Positions 8,336 through 16,964 of a DNA stretch of 64,000 bases are shown piece by piece. Origin of the DNA: Pirellulimonas nuda (GTDB taxonomy: Bacteria > Planctomycetota > Planctomycetia > Pirellulales > Lacipirellulaceae). The stretch's first letter is position 1; the number at the start of each line of letters is the position of its first letter. The notes beneath the pieces are model-generated. The model saw only the letters and a list, made by a program, of their open reading frames with translations. It ran no database searches and had not been told where the DNA came from. The position numbers and the translations under genes were made by a program. The stretch is from the NCBI RefSeq assembly GCF_007750855.1, contig NZ_CP036291.1, positions 4,216,001 to 4,280,000 of the forward strand, in the 5' to 3' direction.

Positions 8336-8967
8336 ACATGAAAGACGACCTGCTTTACCGATTCTGCCAACACCCCCGACGCTGGGCAATCGTTATCACC
8401 GTTACATCGCTTGTGGGGCTTGCGATCCTCCTTCCACATGCCGATCACTACAGTGCGCTGGCAACCGAACAAGCAGAACTTACGGAACAACTGGACGAAG
8501 CCAGCCGCGTGGCGGGCGAACTCCCGAAGTACGAACAACTGCTAGCGTCAAAGCGGGAGCAGCTTGCCGCGATCGAAGCGCGGACCGTTCCGCAGTCGAA
8601 CGTGGCGACGCTCCGAAAAGAAATCGTAGACCTCGTACGCAAGTCGGATTGTCAGGTGCTTCGCTTCAACGTGGGCGAGGCGCAACAGCGGGCTTGGCGG
8701 GAGGGCGACTCGCCGCTCCCCGATTCGATAGACGTCGCACCCTCGCCGGGGGCTGCGACCGGGTTCGTGCTTGAGACTCGGCCGGTCGCGGTGACCGTGA
8801 GTGGATCGACCGCAGCCGTGCGTTCGTTCCTAACGACCGTTGAGCAGCAGGGAAAGCTGCTCTACCCGAAACTGCTAGACCTACGTCCGACCGGTTCGAG
8901 CCGGAAGTCGGTAGAACTGACGATCGAGCTCTGGTACTTCGCGCTAGAGCGAGTCGGAAAAGTGTAA
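8332..8967 (+). CDS. PilO/GspM-like inner-membrane assembly protein
   Basis: 211 residues. One N-terminal membrane helix (WAIVITVTSLVGLAILL, about residues 18-35) is followed by a coiled coil (YSALATEQAELTEQLDEASR) and a periplasmic ferredoxin-like domain (VTVSGSTAAVRSFLTTVEQQ). This is the PilO/GspM layout. Its gene overlaps the PilM/PilN gene by 4 nt and precedes the secretin, which is the expected order. Confidence 0.83.
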   Translation: MNMKDDLLYRFCQHPRRWAIVITVTSLVGLAILLPHADHYSALATEQAELTEQLDEASRVAGELPKYEQLLASKREQLAAIEARTVPQSNVATLRKEIVDLVRKSDCQVLRFNVGEAQQRAWREGDSPLPDSIDVAPSPGAATGFVLETRPVAVTVSGSTAAVRSFLTTVEQQGKLLYPKLLDLRPTGSSRKSVELTIELWYFALERVGKV

Positions 8968-9007
8968 TCCAATCAGCGTGACGCATCGATCGGGTCAAGG
9001 AGGGCCA

Positions 9008-11026
9008 ATGATCGTCCTTCGCCACACCCGGCGTAAGGGAATCCGAACCGCGATCGCTGCGCTTGCGCTCGGCTGCGCCCTGTGCTGCTGCGCGGCGAAG
9101 GTAGCGGCCGAGCCCTCGACCGCGGTCGCCGACGCGCTCACCCGCCGCGGCGATCTGACGCTCCGCGACTCCTCCCTCGAGGGCGCGCTGTTCACCATCA
9201 GCGAGCTCTGGGGGATCAATATCGTTTCCGGCGAATCCCCCGGAACGGTAAACGGCGTTTTCAAGAACGCGCCGCTGGCGGACATCCTCGACGCCATCCT
9301 GCTCAGCAACGGCTACAGCTACCGCCCCGTGGGCGACAGCCTGGTAATTAGCAAGCTGGCGGACATGGGCCAGCTCAGCCCGTTCTTCACGTCCGCCACG
9401 ATCCCGGTGATCCACGCCGAGGTCGCCGATGTGCTCGAGGGGGCTCAGATGCTGCTCACCCCCAAGGGTCAGGTGCGGACACTCCCGTCCGCCAACAGCC
9501 TGTTTGTGCTCGACTTCCCCGACCGAGTCGAGATGGTGCGCGACTTCGTCAAGAGCGTGGACGAAGCGGCCGCACGACGGCACTCGACCACCCCGGGCGC
9601 CGGGGGCCAGGGCCCCAGGGCGCTGGAGGTTGCGTACATGAAGACGCACTTCATCTCTGCAGAATCGGCCCGAGCGCCGATCGAGGCGCTGCTGGGGCCC
9701 GACGGCAAGGTCGCCGTGATGGCCGCGGAAGACCGCCTGCTCGTGATCGATTACCCCGAGATACTTCAGGTGGTGCAGGCCGCGCTCGAGCGGCTCGACC
9801 GCCCGCGGCCGCAGGTCAAGATCCGTGCGTTGATCTACGACATCAGCCTGTCCGACATCGAGCAGCTCGGCCTTAATTTTGGCGGCACGCAGGGGTTCGG
9901 CTGGAACGGCGACGGCGAGAAGACAAGCTTTTTCCGCGCCAACTCCGTCACCAAGGTCCCGTTCGCGGAGAGCGCTACCGGCAGCAGCTTCACGCTTGCT
10001 AGCCTCAGCCACTCGATCGACATCAACGCGGTAGCCGTGGCCTTGCAGAGCGCGGCCGACAGCCGGCTGTTGGCCGACCCCAACATCACCGTGATGGAGA
10101 ACGAGCAGGCGTCGATTCAGAGCGTGCAGGAGATCCCCTACCAGCAGCTCCAACAGACCGCCGCGGGGGGCTCCATCGGCACCACGGCGTTCAAGCCGGC
10201 GGGCGTTGTGCTGCGGGTGACGCCGAAGATCGCCTACGACAACACGATCGAGATGCAGGTCGAGCCGGAGTTCAGCCGCCTCACCGGGTTCACCCCCGGC
10301 GACAACCAACCGATCATCGACAAGCGGGTCGCCAACACCACGGTCCGCGTCGCCAACCGACAGACGTTTGTGCTGGGCGGCCTGAGGCAGCGGAGCGACG
10401 TCGGCGACTTTCAGGGCGTGCCTGGCTTGAAGGACATCCGCTACTTCGGCCACCTGTTCCGGTCTCGCAAGACCGAGATCCGTGAGAGCGAGCTGGTCGT
10501 GTTCATCTCTCCAGAGATAACCGGCTACGAGTCGTGCCCGTCGCCCCGCGATCAGTTCGCCGCCGACGCCGTCGCCTGCCGCCTCGACCGCATCCCGCAC
10601 GCCGAAGGGTGTCCGACGGGCTGCGTCGCTGGCTGCGAGCCCGGGTACGAGCCGCAGATCGGGACGCCGGCGCCCGTCGAGGCAAGCCCGCCGGACATCA
10701 CGCCGATCCCCGAATACGTCGAGCCCCTGCCGGCGCCGCAAGGCCCGGAGCTGAACTACCCGGCGGAGGCGCGACGCCGGGCCGCATCGCAGGGCAAGCC
10801 CCTCCGGTTGCCGGCGCCCGATGGGTCGACCATCTCGGAACAACTCGCCCCGACCCGCGACAGCGACATGCGGCTGCGGCCCGACTTCGACTCGCGTTAC
10901 CGGTCGACCGGCGGCGTCTACGCCTCGCAGCAGCGAGAGCTGCGGGGTGAGATGCCGGCCGAGAAGACGGCGGAAGCGGTGAAGGCCGAAGAGCAAGGGG
11001 GCCGTTTCTGGCAGTTCTGGAAGTAG
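9008..11026 (+). CDS. gspD: Secretin, outer-membrane channel (GspD/PilQ)
   Basis: 672 residues. The ATG at 9008 is chosen over the in-frame GTG at 8978 because a strong AAGGAGG site lies just before it and a signal peptide follows directly (IRTAIAALALGCALCCCAAK, cleavage near residue 34). An STN-like region (LEGALFTISELWGINIVSG) and N-domains precede the secretin core (about 280-510), with SRLLADPNITVMENEQASI and the closing QTFVLGGL. The C-terminal 160 residues are a Pro/Glu-rich tail with a cysteine cluster near 512-545 (CRLDRIPHAEGCPTGC) and a final FWQFWK. That tail is not part of the channel and may bind a pilotin or the cell wall (inference). Confidence 0.95.
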   Translation: MIVLRHTRRKGIRTAIAALALGCALCCCAAKVAAEPSTAVADALTRRGDLTLRDSSLEGALFTISELWGINIVSGESPGTVNGVFKNAPLADILDAILLSNGYSYRPVGDSLVISKLADMGQLSPFFTSATIPVIHAEVADVLEGAQMLLTPKGQVRTLPSANSLFVLDFPDRVEMVRDFVKSVDEAAARRHSTTPGAGGQGPRALEVAYMKTHFISAESARAPIEALLGPDGKVAVMAAEDRLLVIDYPEILQVVQAALERLDRPRPQVKIRALIYDISLSDIEQLGLNFGGTQGFGWNGDGEKTSFFRANSVTKVPFAESATGSSFTLASLSHSIDINAVAVALQSAADSRLLADPNITVMENEQASIQSVQEIPYQQLQQTAAGGSIGTTAFKPAGVVLRVTPKIAYDNTIEMQVEPEFSRLTGFTPGDNQPIIDKRVANTTVRVANRQTFVLGGLRQRSDVGDFQGVPGLKDIRYFGHLFRSRKTEIRESELVVFISPEITGYESCPSPRDQFAADAVACRLDRIPHAEGCPTGCVAGCEPGYEPQIGTPAPVEASPPDITPIPEYVEPLPAPQGPELNYPAEARRRAASQGKPLRLPAPDGSTISEQLAPTRDSDMRLRPDFDSRYRSTGGVYASQQRELRGEMPAEKTAEAVKAEEQGGRFWQFWK

Positions 11027-11029
11027 CGG

Positions 11030-11062
11030 TTCGGCCGGTCGTAGCGGGGCTACGGGGCCGAA
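11030..11062 (+). terminator. Hairpin after the secretin gene
   Basis: Starting 3 nt after the secretin stop, TTCGGCC pairs with GGCCGAA and inside it CGTAGC pairs with GCTACG around a GGG loop. This makes a 13-bp stem with small interior loops. There is no U-tract directly after it, so it may be a weak terminator or a processing/stability element between gspD and the lipoprotein gene. Confidence 0.45.
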
Positions 11063-11162
11063 GCAGACCGGGCGTGGGGCCGCGTCCGCCGCGGGTCTGC
11101 CTCCGGCGGCGTACGTTTTTGGGCGGGAACCCTCTCCCGCTGCGTACCCGCGGAGCCCCATC

Positions 11163-11630
11163 GTGAACCCCCTGCTGCTAAGAAAAGTCCTGTGCTGGCC
11201 CGTGTGCGTCGCCTGCGCGGCGCTTGTCGGTTGCTCGGGCGGCACGGAGCAAGCCGCCACAGCGCCGGCAGAGACGGCCGTCGCGGTGGACGCCGCGCAG
11301 GCCTCCCCGGCCACGGAGGTCGCGGCGTCGCCGCCTCCCGCTCCCGCCGCGGCAGAGCCGTACGCGCCGCCGTTCGGAGACCGGGCCGACCTGTTCGCCC
11401 CGCCTACGCGCAGCCAAGCAGCGGTCCGAAGCGACGACGGTTCGGGCGAGTCGATCGAGCTGAAGGGGTTTGTCGATGTCGGCGGCCTGCACGCGGTGCT
11501 GGCCATCGGCGGCGTCGTGGCGCCGGTCCCCGCGGGGGCGGAGAAGTACGGCGTGCAAGTCATCTCTATCTCTCCCCCCACCGCGGTGCTTCAGCGCGGC
11601 CGGACCCGCTGGACCGCCTCGCTGCACTAA
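11163..11630 (+). CDS. PilP/GspC-like lipoprotein
   Basis: 155 residues, GTG start. Signal sequence ends in a lipobox LVGC (Cys24), followed by a long Ala/Pro linker. The C-terminal 80 residues (DRADLFAPP, then IELKGFVDVGGLHAVLAIGG and GVQVISISPPTAVLQ) have the short beta-domain pattern shared by PilP and the GspC HR domain, which contacts the secretin N0 domain. Position at the end of the secretion operon supports that role. Its TAA stop shares four bases (CTAA) with the TAG stop of the convergent ABC permease gene. Confidence 0.75.
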   Translation: MNPLLLRKVLCWPVCVACAALVGCSGGTEQAATAPAETAVAVDAAQASPATEVAASPPPAPAAAEPYAPPFGDRADLFAPPTRSQAAVRSDDGSGESIELKGFVDVGGLHAVLAIGGVVAPVPAGAEKYGVQVISISPPTAVLQRGRTRWTASLH

Positions 11631-13330
11631 CCGGGCGCCGGTTCGTCCCAGGGGCTCTTCGGCGCCTCGGCCGGGGCCGGGTTGAGCGCCGCCAGCTCGG
11701 CGAGCACCCGCTCTGGGGTCGCGGCGGCGCCCTGGTGCAGCTCCCGCCACGTGGGCCGGATGTTCAGCAGCACGGCGCAAGCCGCAGCGCTGCCGACCGC
11801 CGCGACGACTACGATCAACTCGTCGTCGCTGATCGCCCCCGCGCCCATCCCGCCGACGGTCCAGAACGGGTTGGTTAGCTGCAGGAACGAGTAGTCCAGG
11901 TAACGCAGCGACTGCATGTTGATCTGGATCAAGAACGGCGCCGCCGACCCGGCAAGCAGCAGCAGCAAGTGGATCAACACGCACGCCCCCGCGGTGACGG
12001 GGGTCACGGCGCGTGCCAGACCGATCAGCAGCTTGCCGACGCCAAGATAGGCCGCCACGTACGAAATGGCGACCAGCAGCATGACGATGGTGTAGATGTC
12101 GACACTCTGGCTGTGGTACAGCATCATCCCCAGCGCGGTCGCCATAACGATCGCCAGGTTGCTCAGCACGAAGAAGTAGCCGGTCCCCGGCCCCGGCGTG
12201 AGCCACGCGCCGAACGTCCGGCCCAGGCCGGTGGTGGGCAGCGAGCGTCGCACGCGGCTCGAGAGCACCGGCGACTCGCTGGTGAGCATGGCGCCCCCGA
12301 TCCACCAGTAGCAGCAGGCGAGGACCCCCATCGCCTGGGCCACGTCGTCGTCCATCCCGCTCGCACCCCACAGGCAGACCATCCACCCCAGGTAGAAGGC
12401 ATGCTGCACCGAAGCCGCCACGCGCAGCGCCGTGCTGCGGTTCGAGCTGGGAAAGGAATTGAGCGCCACCGCGCCGAAGTACAGGATGGCGAAACTCGTG
12501 GCGAAGGTGGTCGCCGAGTAGGCGATCATCGTCCCGAGGCCTTCTTCGGGAACCATGCCGCCAAACTGCACCAGCGAGGCCCCCAACACAGAGCCGCCCC
12601 AGAAATTGCTGAACAAGATCCCGATCAAGATGATCGAGATAAATACCTGGGAGAACTTCTGCCGGAACGCGGACGCCAGGAAGATGCCCACCATCGACAG
12701 CCCAAGCGAGTTGAGCACCGCGTAGGCCAGCAGCATCACGATCGTCATCACGTCGACGCCGCGCAACAGGTAGGTAAACGCCAAGCAGGGCGCCAGCGCC
12801 GAAAAGTAGATCCCTACCTGCACCGCCGCGCTGGCCAGCTTGCCCTGCACCACCTGCGCCGGCGAGAGGGTCGAGACGGTCAGCAGGTCTCGGGTGTTCT
12901 CGTCCTGCTCGGCCGCCACGGAGCGGAAGGCCGCGAAGGGGGCCACCACCAGCAGTGGGAACAACAGCACGCAGTAGTAGGCGCTGAACAGCACGCCCCC
13001 GGCCGCGCCGTAGCGGACGCCGGGCCCCAACAACGCGACCCCGCCGATGGTCACCACCCAACAGCCGACCAGCAGCAACAAGAACCACAGCGTGAACTGC
13101 CGGCTCTTGAGGGCCTGGCGGGTCTCTTTGACGACCAGCGGGTTGAGGCAGTCACTGGCCCACTCGGTGAACGCGTCCACGCGCCCCGCCCACGCCTTCC
13201 AGCGCGAACCGGGGGCGGCTGCCGGGGGGTCGATCGGCGTGTCGAGGGCGGCTTGGCTCACGGGCGGCTGGTCGGTGGGGTGATAGTTTTGTCTGCTGTC
13301 CACTCGTTCGGGAGGTTCGTTTTCGGACAA
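11627..13330 (-). CDS. ABC-2 type transporter permease
   Basis: 567 residues with about ten to twelve hydrophobic segments. The N-terminus contains NPLVVKETRQALKSRQF, a segment characteristic of planctomycete ABC-2 permeases. It is followed by FLLLLVGCWVVTIGGVALL and the ABC-2 segment SVAAEQDENTRDLLTVSTLS, which precedes the second and third helices. Family knowledge: with a dimeric ATPase it exports or extracts an unknown substrate. The ATPase is encoded upstream on the same strand (13656-14609), separated by a 325-nt gap with repeated motifs. The stop overlaps the convergent lipoprotein stop by 4 nt. Confidence 0.88.
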   Translation of the reverse strand: MSENEPPERVDSRQNYHPTDQPPVSQAALDTPIDPPAAAPGSRWKAWAGRVDAFTEWASDCLNPLVVKETRQALKSRQFTLWFLLLLVGCWVVTIGGVALLGPGVRYGAAGGVLFSAYYCVLLFPLLVVAPFAAFRSVAAEQDENTRDLLTVSTLSPAQVVQGKLASAAVQVGIYFSALAPCLAFTYLLRGVDVMTIVMLLAYAVLNSLGLSMVGIFLASAFRQKFSQVFISIILIGILFSNFWGGSVLGASLVQFGGMVPEEGLGTMIAYSATTFATSFAILYFGAVALNSFPSSNRSTALRVAASVQHAFYLGWMVCLWGASGMDDDVAQAMGVLACCYWWIGGAMLTSESPVLSSRVRRSLPTTGLGRTFGAWLTPGPGTGYFFVLSNLAIVMATALGMMLYHSQSVDIYTIVMLLVAISYVAAYLGVGKLLIGLARAVTPVTAGACVLIHLLLLLAGSAAPFLIQINMQSLRYLDYSFLQLTNPFWTVGGMGAGAISDDELIVVVAAVGSAAACAVLLNIRPTWRELHQGAAATPERVLAELAALNPAPAEAPKSPWDEPAPG

Positions 13331-13655
13331 AACCCCTACCCCGAACCCGGTTTCCCCGGGGTTTTCGCTCGTTGCTTCGACCCATCACGGTGCCGAACTG
13401 GTCTTTGGGCTCGCTCAGCGGACATCAGGTGGACAAAACCCCCGTCCAATCGCCGCCTAGCGGACACCTGCGGGACAAAACCCCGCGCTCCCCGGAAACC
13501 CACTTCGACGAAAACGAGCCCGACCCCGCATTCTCGCGGACCGCGTGGCTATTTGCTACCGAAAACCGGGTCCTCCGCTTTGCTTTACCGTGGGGTCACT
13601 CCCGTCATAGCCTTCCGGGTCCCTGCGCGTGGCGGCGCCGACCCCGGGTCGGCGG
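13325..13655. repeat. Intergenic gap with three GGACAAAACCCC copies
   Basis: The gap between the ABC permease start (13330) and the ATPase end (13656) holds no gene. The 12-mer GGACAAAACCCC occurs at 13325, 13431 and 13473. The last two are inside longer direct repeats that also share AGCGGACA shortly before the 12-mer. All lie upstream of the minus-strand permease, the first just inside its coding start. They could be operator copies or dispersed repeat debris. The remaining 170 nt show nothing I recognise. Confidence 0.5.
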
Positions 13656-14609
13656 CTACTGGATCCTTCCTTTGGTGACCTCCAAGAACACGTCTTCGAG
13701 CGACTTGGTCTTGCAGGTGAACTCGATCACCCGGAAGCCGGCGCCGATCAGTTGGGCCAGCAGGTCGGCCTGAGCCGCCTCGTCGCCGGCGTGGCGGAAG
13801 GAGACCCGCTCGCCGTTGACCGCCAGCTCTTCGAGGTGGTCGTGCTGCGACAGCCACTCCCCCGCGGCGGCGGCGCCCCCCAGCACGCGGAGCCGCACCT
13901 GGCTGGTGGCCTCAAACTGGCCCGAGATCTCGTCGACCGTGCCGACGGCCAGCAGCCGCCCCTGCTCGATGATGCCGACGCGGTCGCACATCTCGGCCAG
14001 CTCGGTGAGGATGTGCGAGCTCACCAGCACCGCCTTGCCCAGGTCGGCCAGGCGGCCGATCATCTCGCGCAGCTCGATCCGGGCGCGGGGGTCGAGGCCC
14101 GCGGCCGGCTCGTCGAGCACCATCACCGACGGGTCGTGGATCATGGTCCTGCCCAGGCAGAGCCGTTGCTTCATCCCCTTGCTGAGCCCGTCCATCGGCT
14201 TCTTGGCCAGCACGTCGAGCCCGGTGAAGTCCATCGCGAACGAGATCGCCCGCCGCCGGTCGGCGCCGCGCAGGCCGTAGGCGCGGGCGAAGAAGTCGAG
14301 GTACTCGCGGACGTTCACGTTCTGGTAGGCGCCGTAGTAGTCCGGCATGAACCCAAGCCGGCGGCGGACGTGCTCCGGGTCGTCGATCACGCTGAAGCCG
14401 TCGACCCGGGCGTCGCCCCAGGTAGGCTCATCCAGCGTGGCGAGGATCTTCATGCTGGTGGTCTTGCCGGCCCCGTTGGGGCCGATGTAGCCGAACACCT
14501 CGCCGGCGTGCACGGTGAACGACACGCCGTTCACCGCGTGCGTATCGCCGAACACGCGGTGCACGCCGCGGAGCTCGATCTTTGGCTCGTCGTTGGGGAT
14601 TTGGATCAT
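13656..14609 (-). CDS. ABC transporter ATP-binding protein
   Basis: 317 residues. Walker [10 protein letters not shown] (residues 43-51), signature region DGLSKGMKQRL, Walker B VMVLDEPAAGLDP and the H-loop VSSHIL are all intact. The C-terminal 80 residues form the extra domain typical of ABC-2 (CcmA/DrrA-like) exporters. It is the ATPase for the permease encoded downstream. The 706-residue membrane protein encoded upstream on the same strand is likely a third component (inference). Confidence 0.94.
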   Translation of the reverse strand: MIQIPNDEPKIELRGVHRVFGDTHAVNGVSFTVHAGEVFGYIGPNGAGKTTSMKILATLDEPTWGDARVDGFSVIDDPEHVRRRLGFMPDYYGAYQNVNVREYLDFFARAYGLRGADRRRAISFAMDFTGLDVLAKKPMDGLSKGMKQRLCLGRTMIHDPSVMVLDEPAAGLDPRARIELREMIGRLADLGKAVLVSSHILTELAEMCDRVGIIEQGRLLAVGTVDEISGQFEATSQVRLRVLGGAAAAGEWLSQHDHLEELAVNGERVSFRHAGDEAAQADLLAQLIGAGFRVIEFTCKTKSLEDVFLEVTKGRIQ

Positions 14610-14618
14610 TGCAAAGCT

Positions 14619-14646
14619 TTCAGCGTTCAGCTTTCAGCGTTCAGCT
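14619..14646. repeat. Heptanucleotide tandem repeat (TTCAGCK x4)
   Basis: Four exact 7-nt units alternate TTCAGCG and TTCAGCT, ending 10 nt upstream of the minus-strand ABC ATPase start codon. Two units of the same family (GCTGAAA, the complement of TTTCAGC) recur at 36411-36424. Confidence 0.9.
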
Positions 14647-14769
14647 TTTTCGGGCTTTGGGATGTTTGATGGTCGTGGGGTGCGATCCAGGGCAAGCGGA
14701 ATCGCTGGTTCGGCGGTTCAAGCGGGTCAGCCGTAGCAGTGCGACCGAGTCTTCGGCTCTATCCCGCCC

Positions 14770-14839
14770 GACTACTGACTACTGACTACTGACTACTGAC
14801 TACTGATCGCTGATCGCTGATCGCTGATCGCTGATCGCT
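14770..14839. repeat. Two adjacent heptanucleotide arrays (GACTACT x5, GATCGCT x5)
   Basis: Seventy bases made of ten perfect 7-nt units, five GACTACT followed directly by five GATCGCT. They sit 4 nt beyond the stop of the 706-residue membrane protein gene and 160 nt from the ATPase start. The switch of unit sequence with preserved 7-nt phase is striking. It is not a CRISPR array: there are no spacers. Confidence 0.95.
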
Positions 14840-14843
14840 TTTC

Positions 14844-16964
14844 TCACCACTCGCCCACCGTGACGTGCATGCTGGCTTGTTCGTCGGCCCCCTGGAGCCC
14901 CATCGGCGCCAATGGGCTGGTCGCCGAGATGGCGACGAACGATCCGGGGGGGATTTCTGTGTTCGAGCCGTCCGCCCCGCGCAGGGCAGAGATGATCGTG
15001 TTCATCCGGTTGGTGCTGAGCTGCGGGTCGATGCCGGCGTAGCTGCGGCGCCCGCCGTACATCCGCCGGCGTTGGCTCGCCGTTTCGCCCAGGAACGAAC
15101 GGTCGTCGAGGCCGGGGGGTGGTTCGGGGGCCTGCTTGCCGGTCTGGTCGCGGATGGCGCCGACCGCGAAGGAGCGCGTCGTCGCAGCGAGCGCTACGGT
15201 TTCGTCCGCCGGGCACCCTTGGGCCATCCAGTAGGCGCCTGCCGAATCACGCGCGACCAATAGTTGCAGGTCGGCGCCCAACGCGTTGGCGGCCAGCAGC
15301 CCCTTCGCGCTGGGGCGGATGCTGATCCGCTGCTTGGCGTCGCGCGCCGTGACCGCCAGCATCTGGATGGGGGTGCGCGCTTGCAGCCAGCCGCGCGAGA
15401 GCCGCTGGGAGTCGGGGGTCATCTCGACGTGGCGGTCTGCGGCGGGCGACCCGCCGAACATATTCTCGTCCCAATCTGCAGAGATGGGGTAACAGGCGGT
15501 CGACTCGGGGAACGCGAGCCCCCCGCCGGGCGTCAGGCCCGCGTAGTAGCTCATACGGGCCCAGGTGATCGCCTCGCCCCGCTGCTGATCGAGCATGGTC
15601 AGGCTGCGGACCCGCACGCGGGCGCCCAGCCCGTCGGCCACCACGGCGTAGGTGAGCAGGCCCACGGTGAACAGCGCCGCGAGCGCGGGTACCGTGATCA
15701 CCAACAAGTGCAGCCGGCCGTAGGCGCTCAGCAGCCAGTAGTTGAGCGGGCCGATCACCACCACGAACAGCGTGAGCAGCACGCGGAACAGCGTGACCGG
15801 GGCGGCCCCGACGCCGGGGATCAGCCAGTCGGAAAACTCGTCGACGCTGCGCGCGGGGTCGAACCCGTGCCGCTGCACCCAACTGCGCTGCACCAAGAAC
15901 GCGGCGAGCGGGCTGACCTGGACCCCCGAGTTGCGCCTCGATCGGGCCGGCCAGACGGGGGACTCGAAGCCAGCGGGAAGCGCCAGCACGCAGCCGAAGC
16001 CGGCGTCGAGCAGCCGGGCGTCGCTCGGGGCGGATTGGTTGGGAGCGCTGCGGAGCTGTTGGAGAACCGAATCGGGGTCGTAGAAAGACGACGCGTCAAA
16101 ATCGACCGGCCCGGGGAGCTCGAGCGCCCGCCACGGGGCATCGGAAGGCGCGGCCCGTGTGCGGATGAACCCCGCCACCGCGTCGCGCTTGGCGTCTTCT
16201 GCGCCGCAGCCCTCGACAATGAGCTGGCCACCCGCCTGCACCCAGCGCCTCAGGGCAACGGCCTGCTGCGAATCTTTCAGGCCGACCAGATTGTCAAAGC
16301 CGATCACGACCGAATCGAAGCAGCTCAGCCGGCGCCAAGTCGCGGGGAGCGGACCGCCGATCGACTGGACGATGTTGGGCCCCTGCTGGGGGCCCTGCTG
16401 GGGGCCCATCGCGGCGCCCGCGCTGTTCAGCGGCGCCTCGTCGTACCCCTGCTGATCTGGGTCGGCGTACAGCACGTTCCAGAGCGCCTGGTTGGTCACC
16501 GCGTGCCCTGCAAAGCTGTCGAGGCGGACCGAAAGGTCTCGGTCGTGCCGGCCGTTCACCCACACGTCCCAGTGCACGAAGTTCCACACCGCGTACTGCG
16601 GCACGTCGATCACAAACTCGGCCTTCGCCGCGCCGGCGGGGAAATCGTACTCCTGCTCTACCGTGATGGTCTGCTGGCTGTTGTTGTAGCTGCGGGCGCT
16701 AAAGCGTAGCGCGATCCGTAGCGGCGACGCCACCGGCGTGGGGTTGGTGAGCGTAAGGCGGACGGGGCGGTAGCCGAAGCCCTCGACCCAGGTGGTGTCA
16801 AGCGACAGCTTCAGCCCGCTGGTGGGCGAGGCGCCCAGGGCGGTCGCCCTGCCCTGCTCCGGCAGGTTGAACACCTGCCCCCCGCCAAGACATGGCCCGG
16901 CCCCGATGAACAACAGGGCAGCGACGGCCAAAGGCCACGCGCCGGCGGTGATGCGGCTTCTCAC
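14844..16964 (-). CDS. Large membrane-anchored protein associated with ABC-2 transporter
   Basis: 706 residues, not confidently assigned. An N-terminal signal segment (AVAALLFIGAGPCLGGG) is followed by a beta-sandwich region (VRLTLTNPTPVASPLRIALR) and a Rossmann/glutamine-amidotransferase-like stretch (FDSVVIGFDNLVGL, then LRRWVQAGGQLIVEG). Two membrane helices lie near 388-410 (LFRVLLTLFVVVIGPLNYWL) and 416-438. The C-terminal 260 residues are exported or cytoplasmic depending on topology. Similar proteins neighbour gliding/ABC-2 exporter genes in other bacteria, and here it overlaps a small membrane protein gene by 4 nt and precedes the ATPase. Probably an exporter accessory or substrate-binding component (inference). 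Confidence 0.7.
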   Translation of the reverse strand: MRSRITAGAWPLAVAALLFIGAGPCLGGGQVFNLPEQGRATALGASPTSGLKLSLDTTWVEGFGYRPVRLTLTNPTPVASPLRIALRFSARSYNNSQQTITVEQEYDFPAGAAKAEFVIDVPQYAVWNFVHWDVWVNGRHDRDLSVRLDSFAGHAVTNQALWNVLYADPDQQGYDEAPLNSAGAAMGPQQGPQQGPNIVQSIGGPLPATWRRLSCFDSVVIGFDNLVGLKDSQQAVALRRWVQAGGQLIVEGCGAEDAKRDAVAGFIRTRAAPSDAPWRALELPGPVDFDASSFYDPDSVLQQLRSAPNQSAPSDARLLDAGFGCVLALPAGFESPVWPARSRRNSGVQVSPLAAFLVQRSWVQRHGFDPARSVDEFSDWLIPGVGAAPVTLFRVLLTLFVVVIGPLNYWLLSAYGRLHLLVITVPALAALFTVGLLTYAVVADGLGARVRVRSLTMLDQQRGEAITWARMSYYAGLTPGGGLAFPESTACYPISADWDENMFGGSPAADRHVEMTPDSQRLSRGWLQARTPIQMLAVTARDAKQRISIRPSAKGLLAANALGADLQLLVARDSAGAYWMAQGCPADETVALAATTRSFAVGAIRDQTGKQAPEPPPGLDDRSFLGETASQRRRMYGGRRSYAGIDPQLSTNRMNTIISALRGADGSNTEIPPGSFVAISATSPLAPMGLQGADEQASMHVTVGEW

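Noticed and set aside
8666-11581. 971-codon open frame on the minus strand opposite the secretin gene
   Set aside because: Low-complexity Arg/Ala/Gly composition. It lies antisense to clear secretion genes. An artefact of high GC.
11969-13678. 569-codon open frame on the plus strand opposite the ABC-2 permease
   Set aside because: His/Gln/Arg/Gly-rich with no domain, antisense to a well-formed membrane protein.
14770-14839. Possible CRISPR array
   Set aside because: Units are 7 nt, directly adjacent and without spacers. No cas genes nearby.
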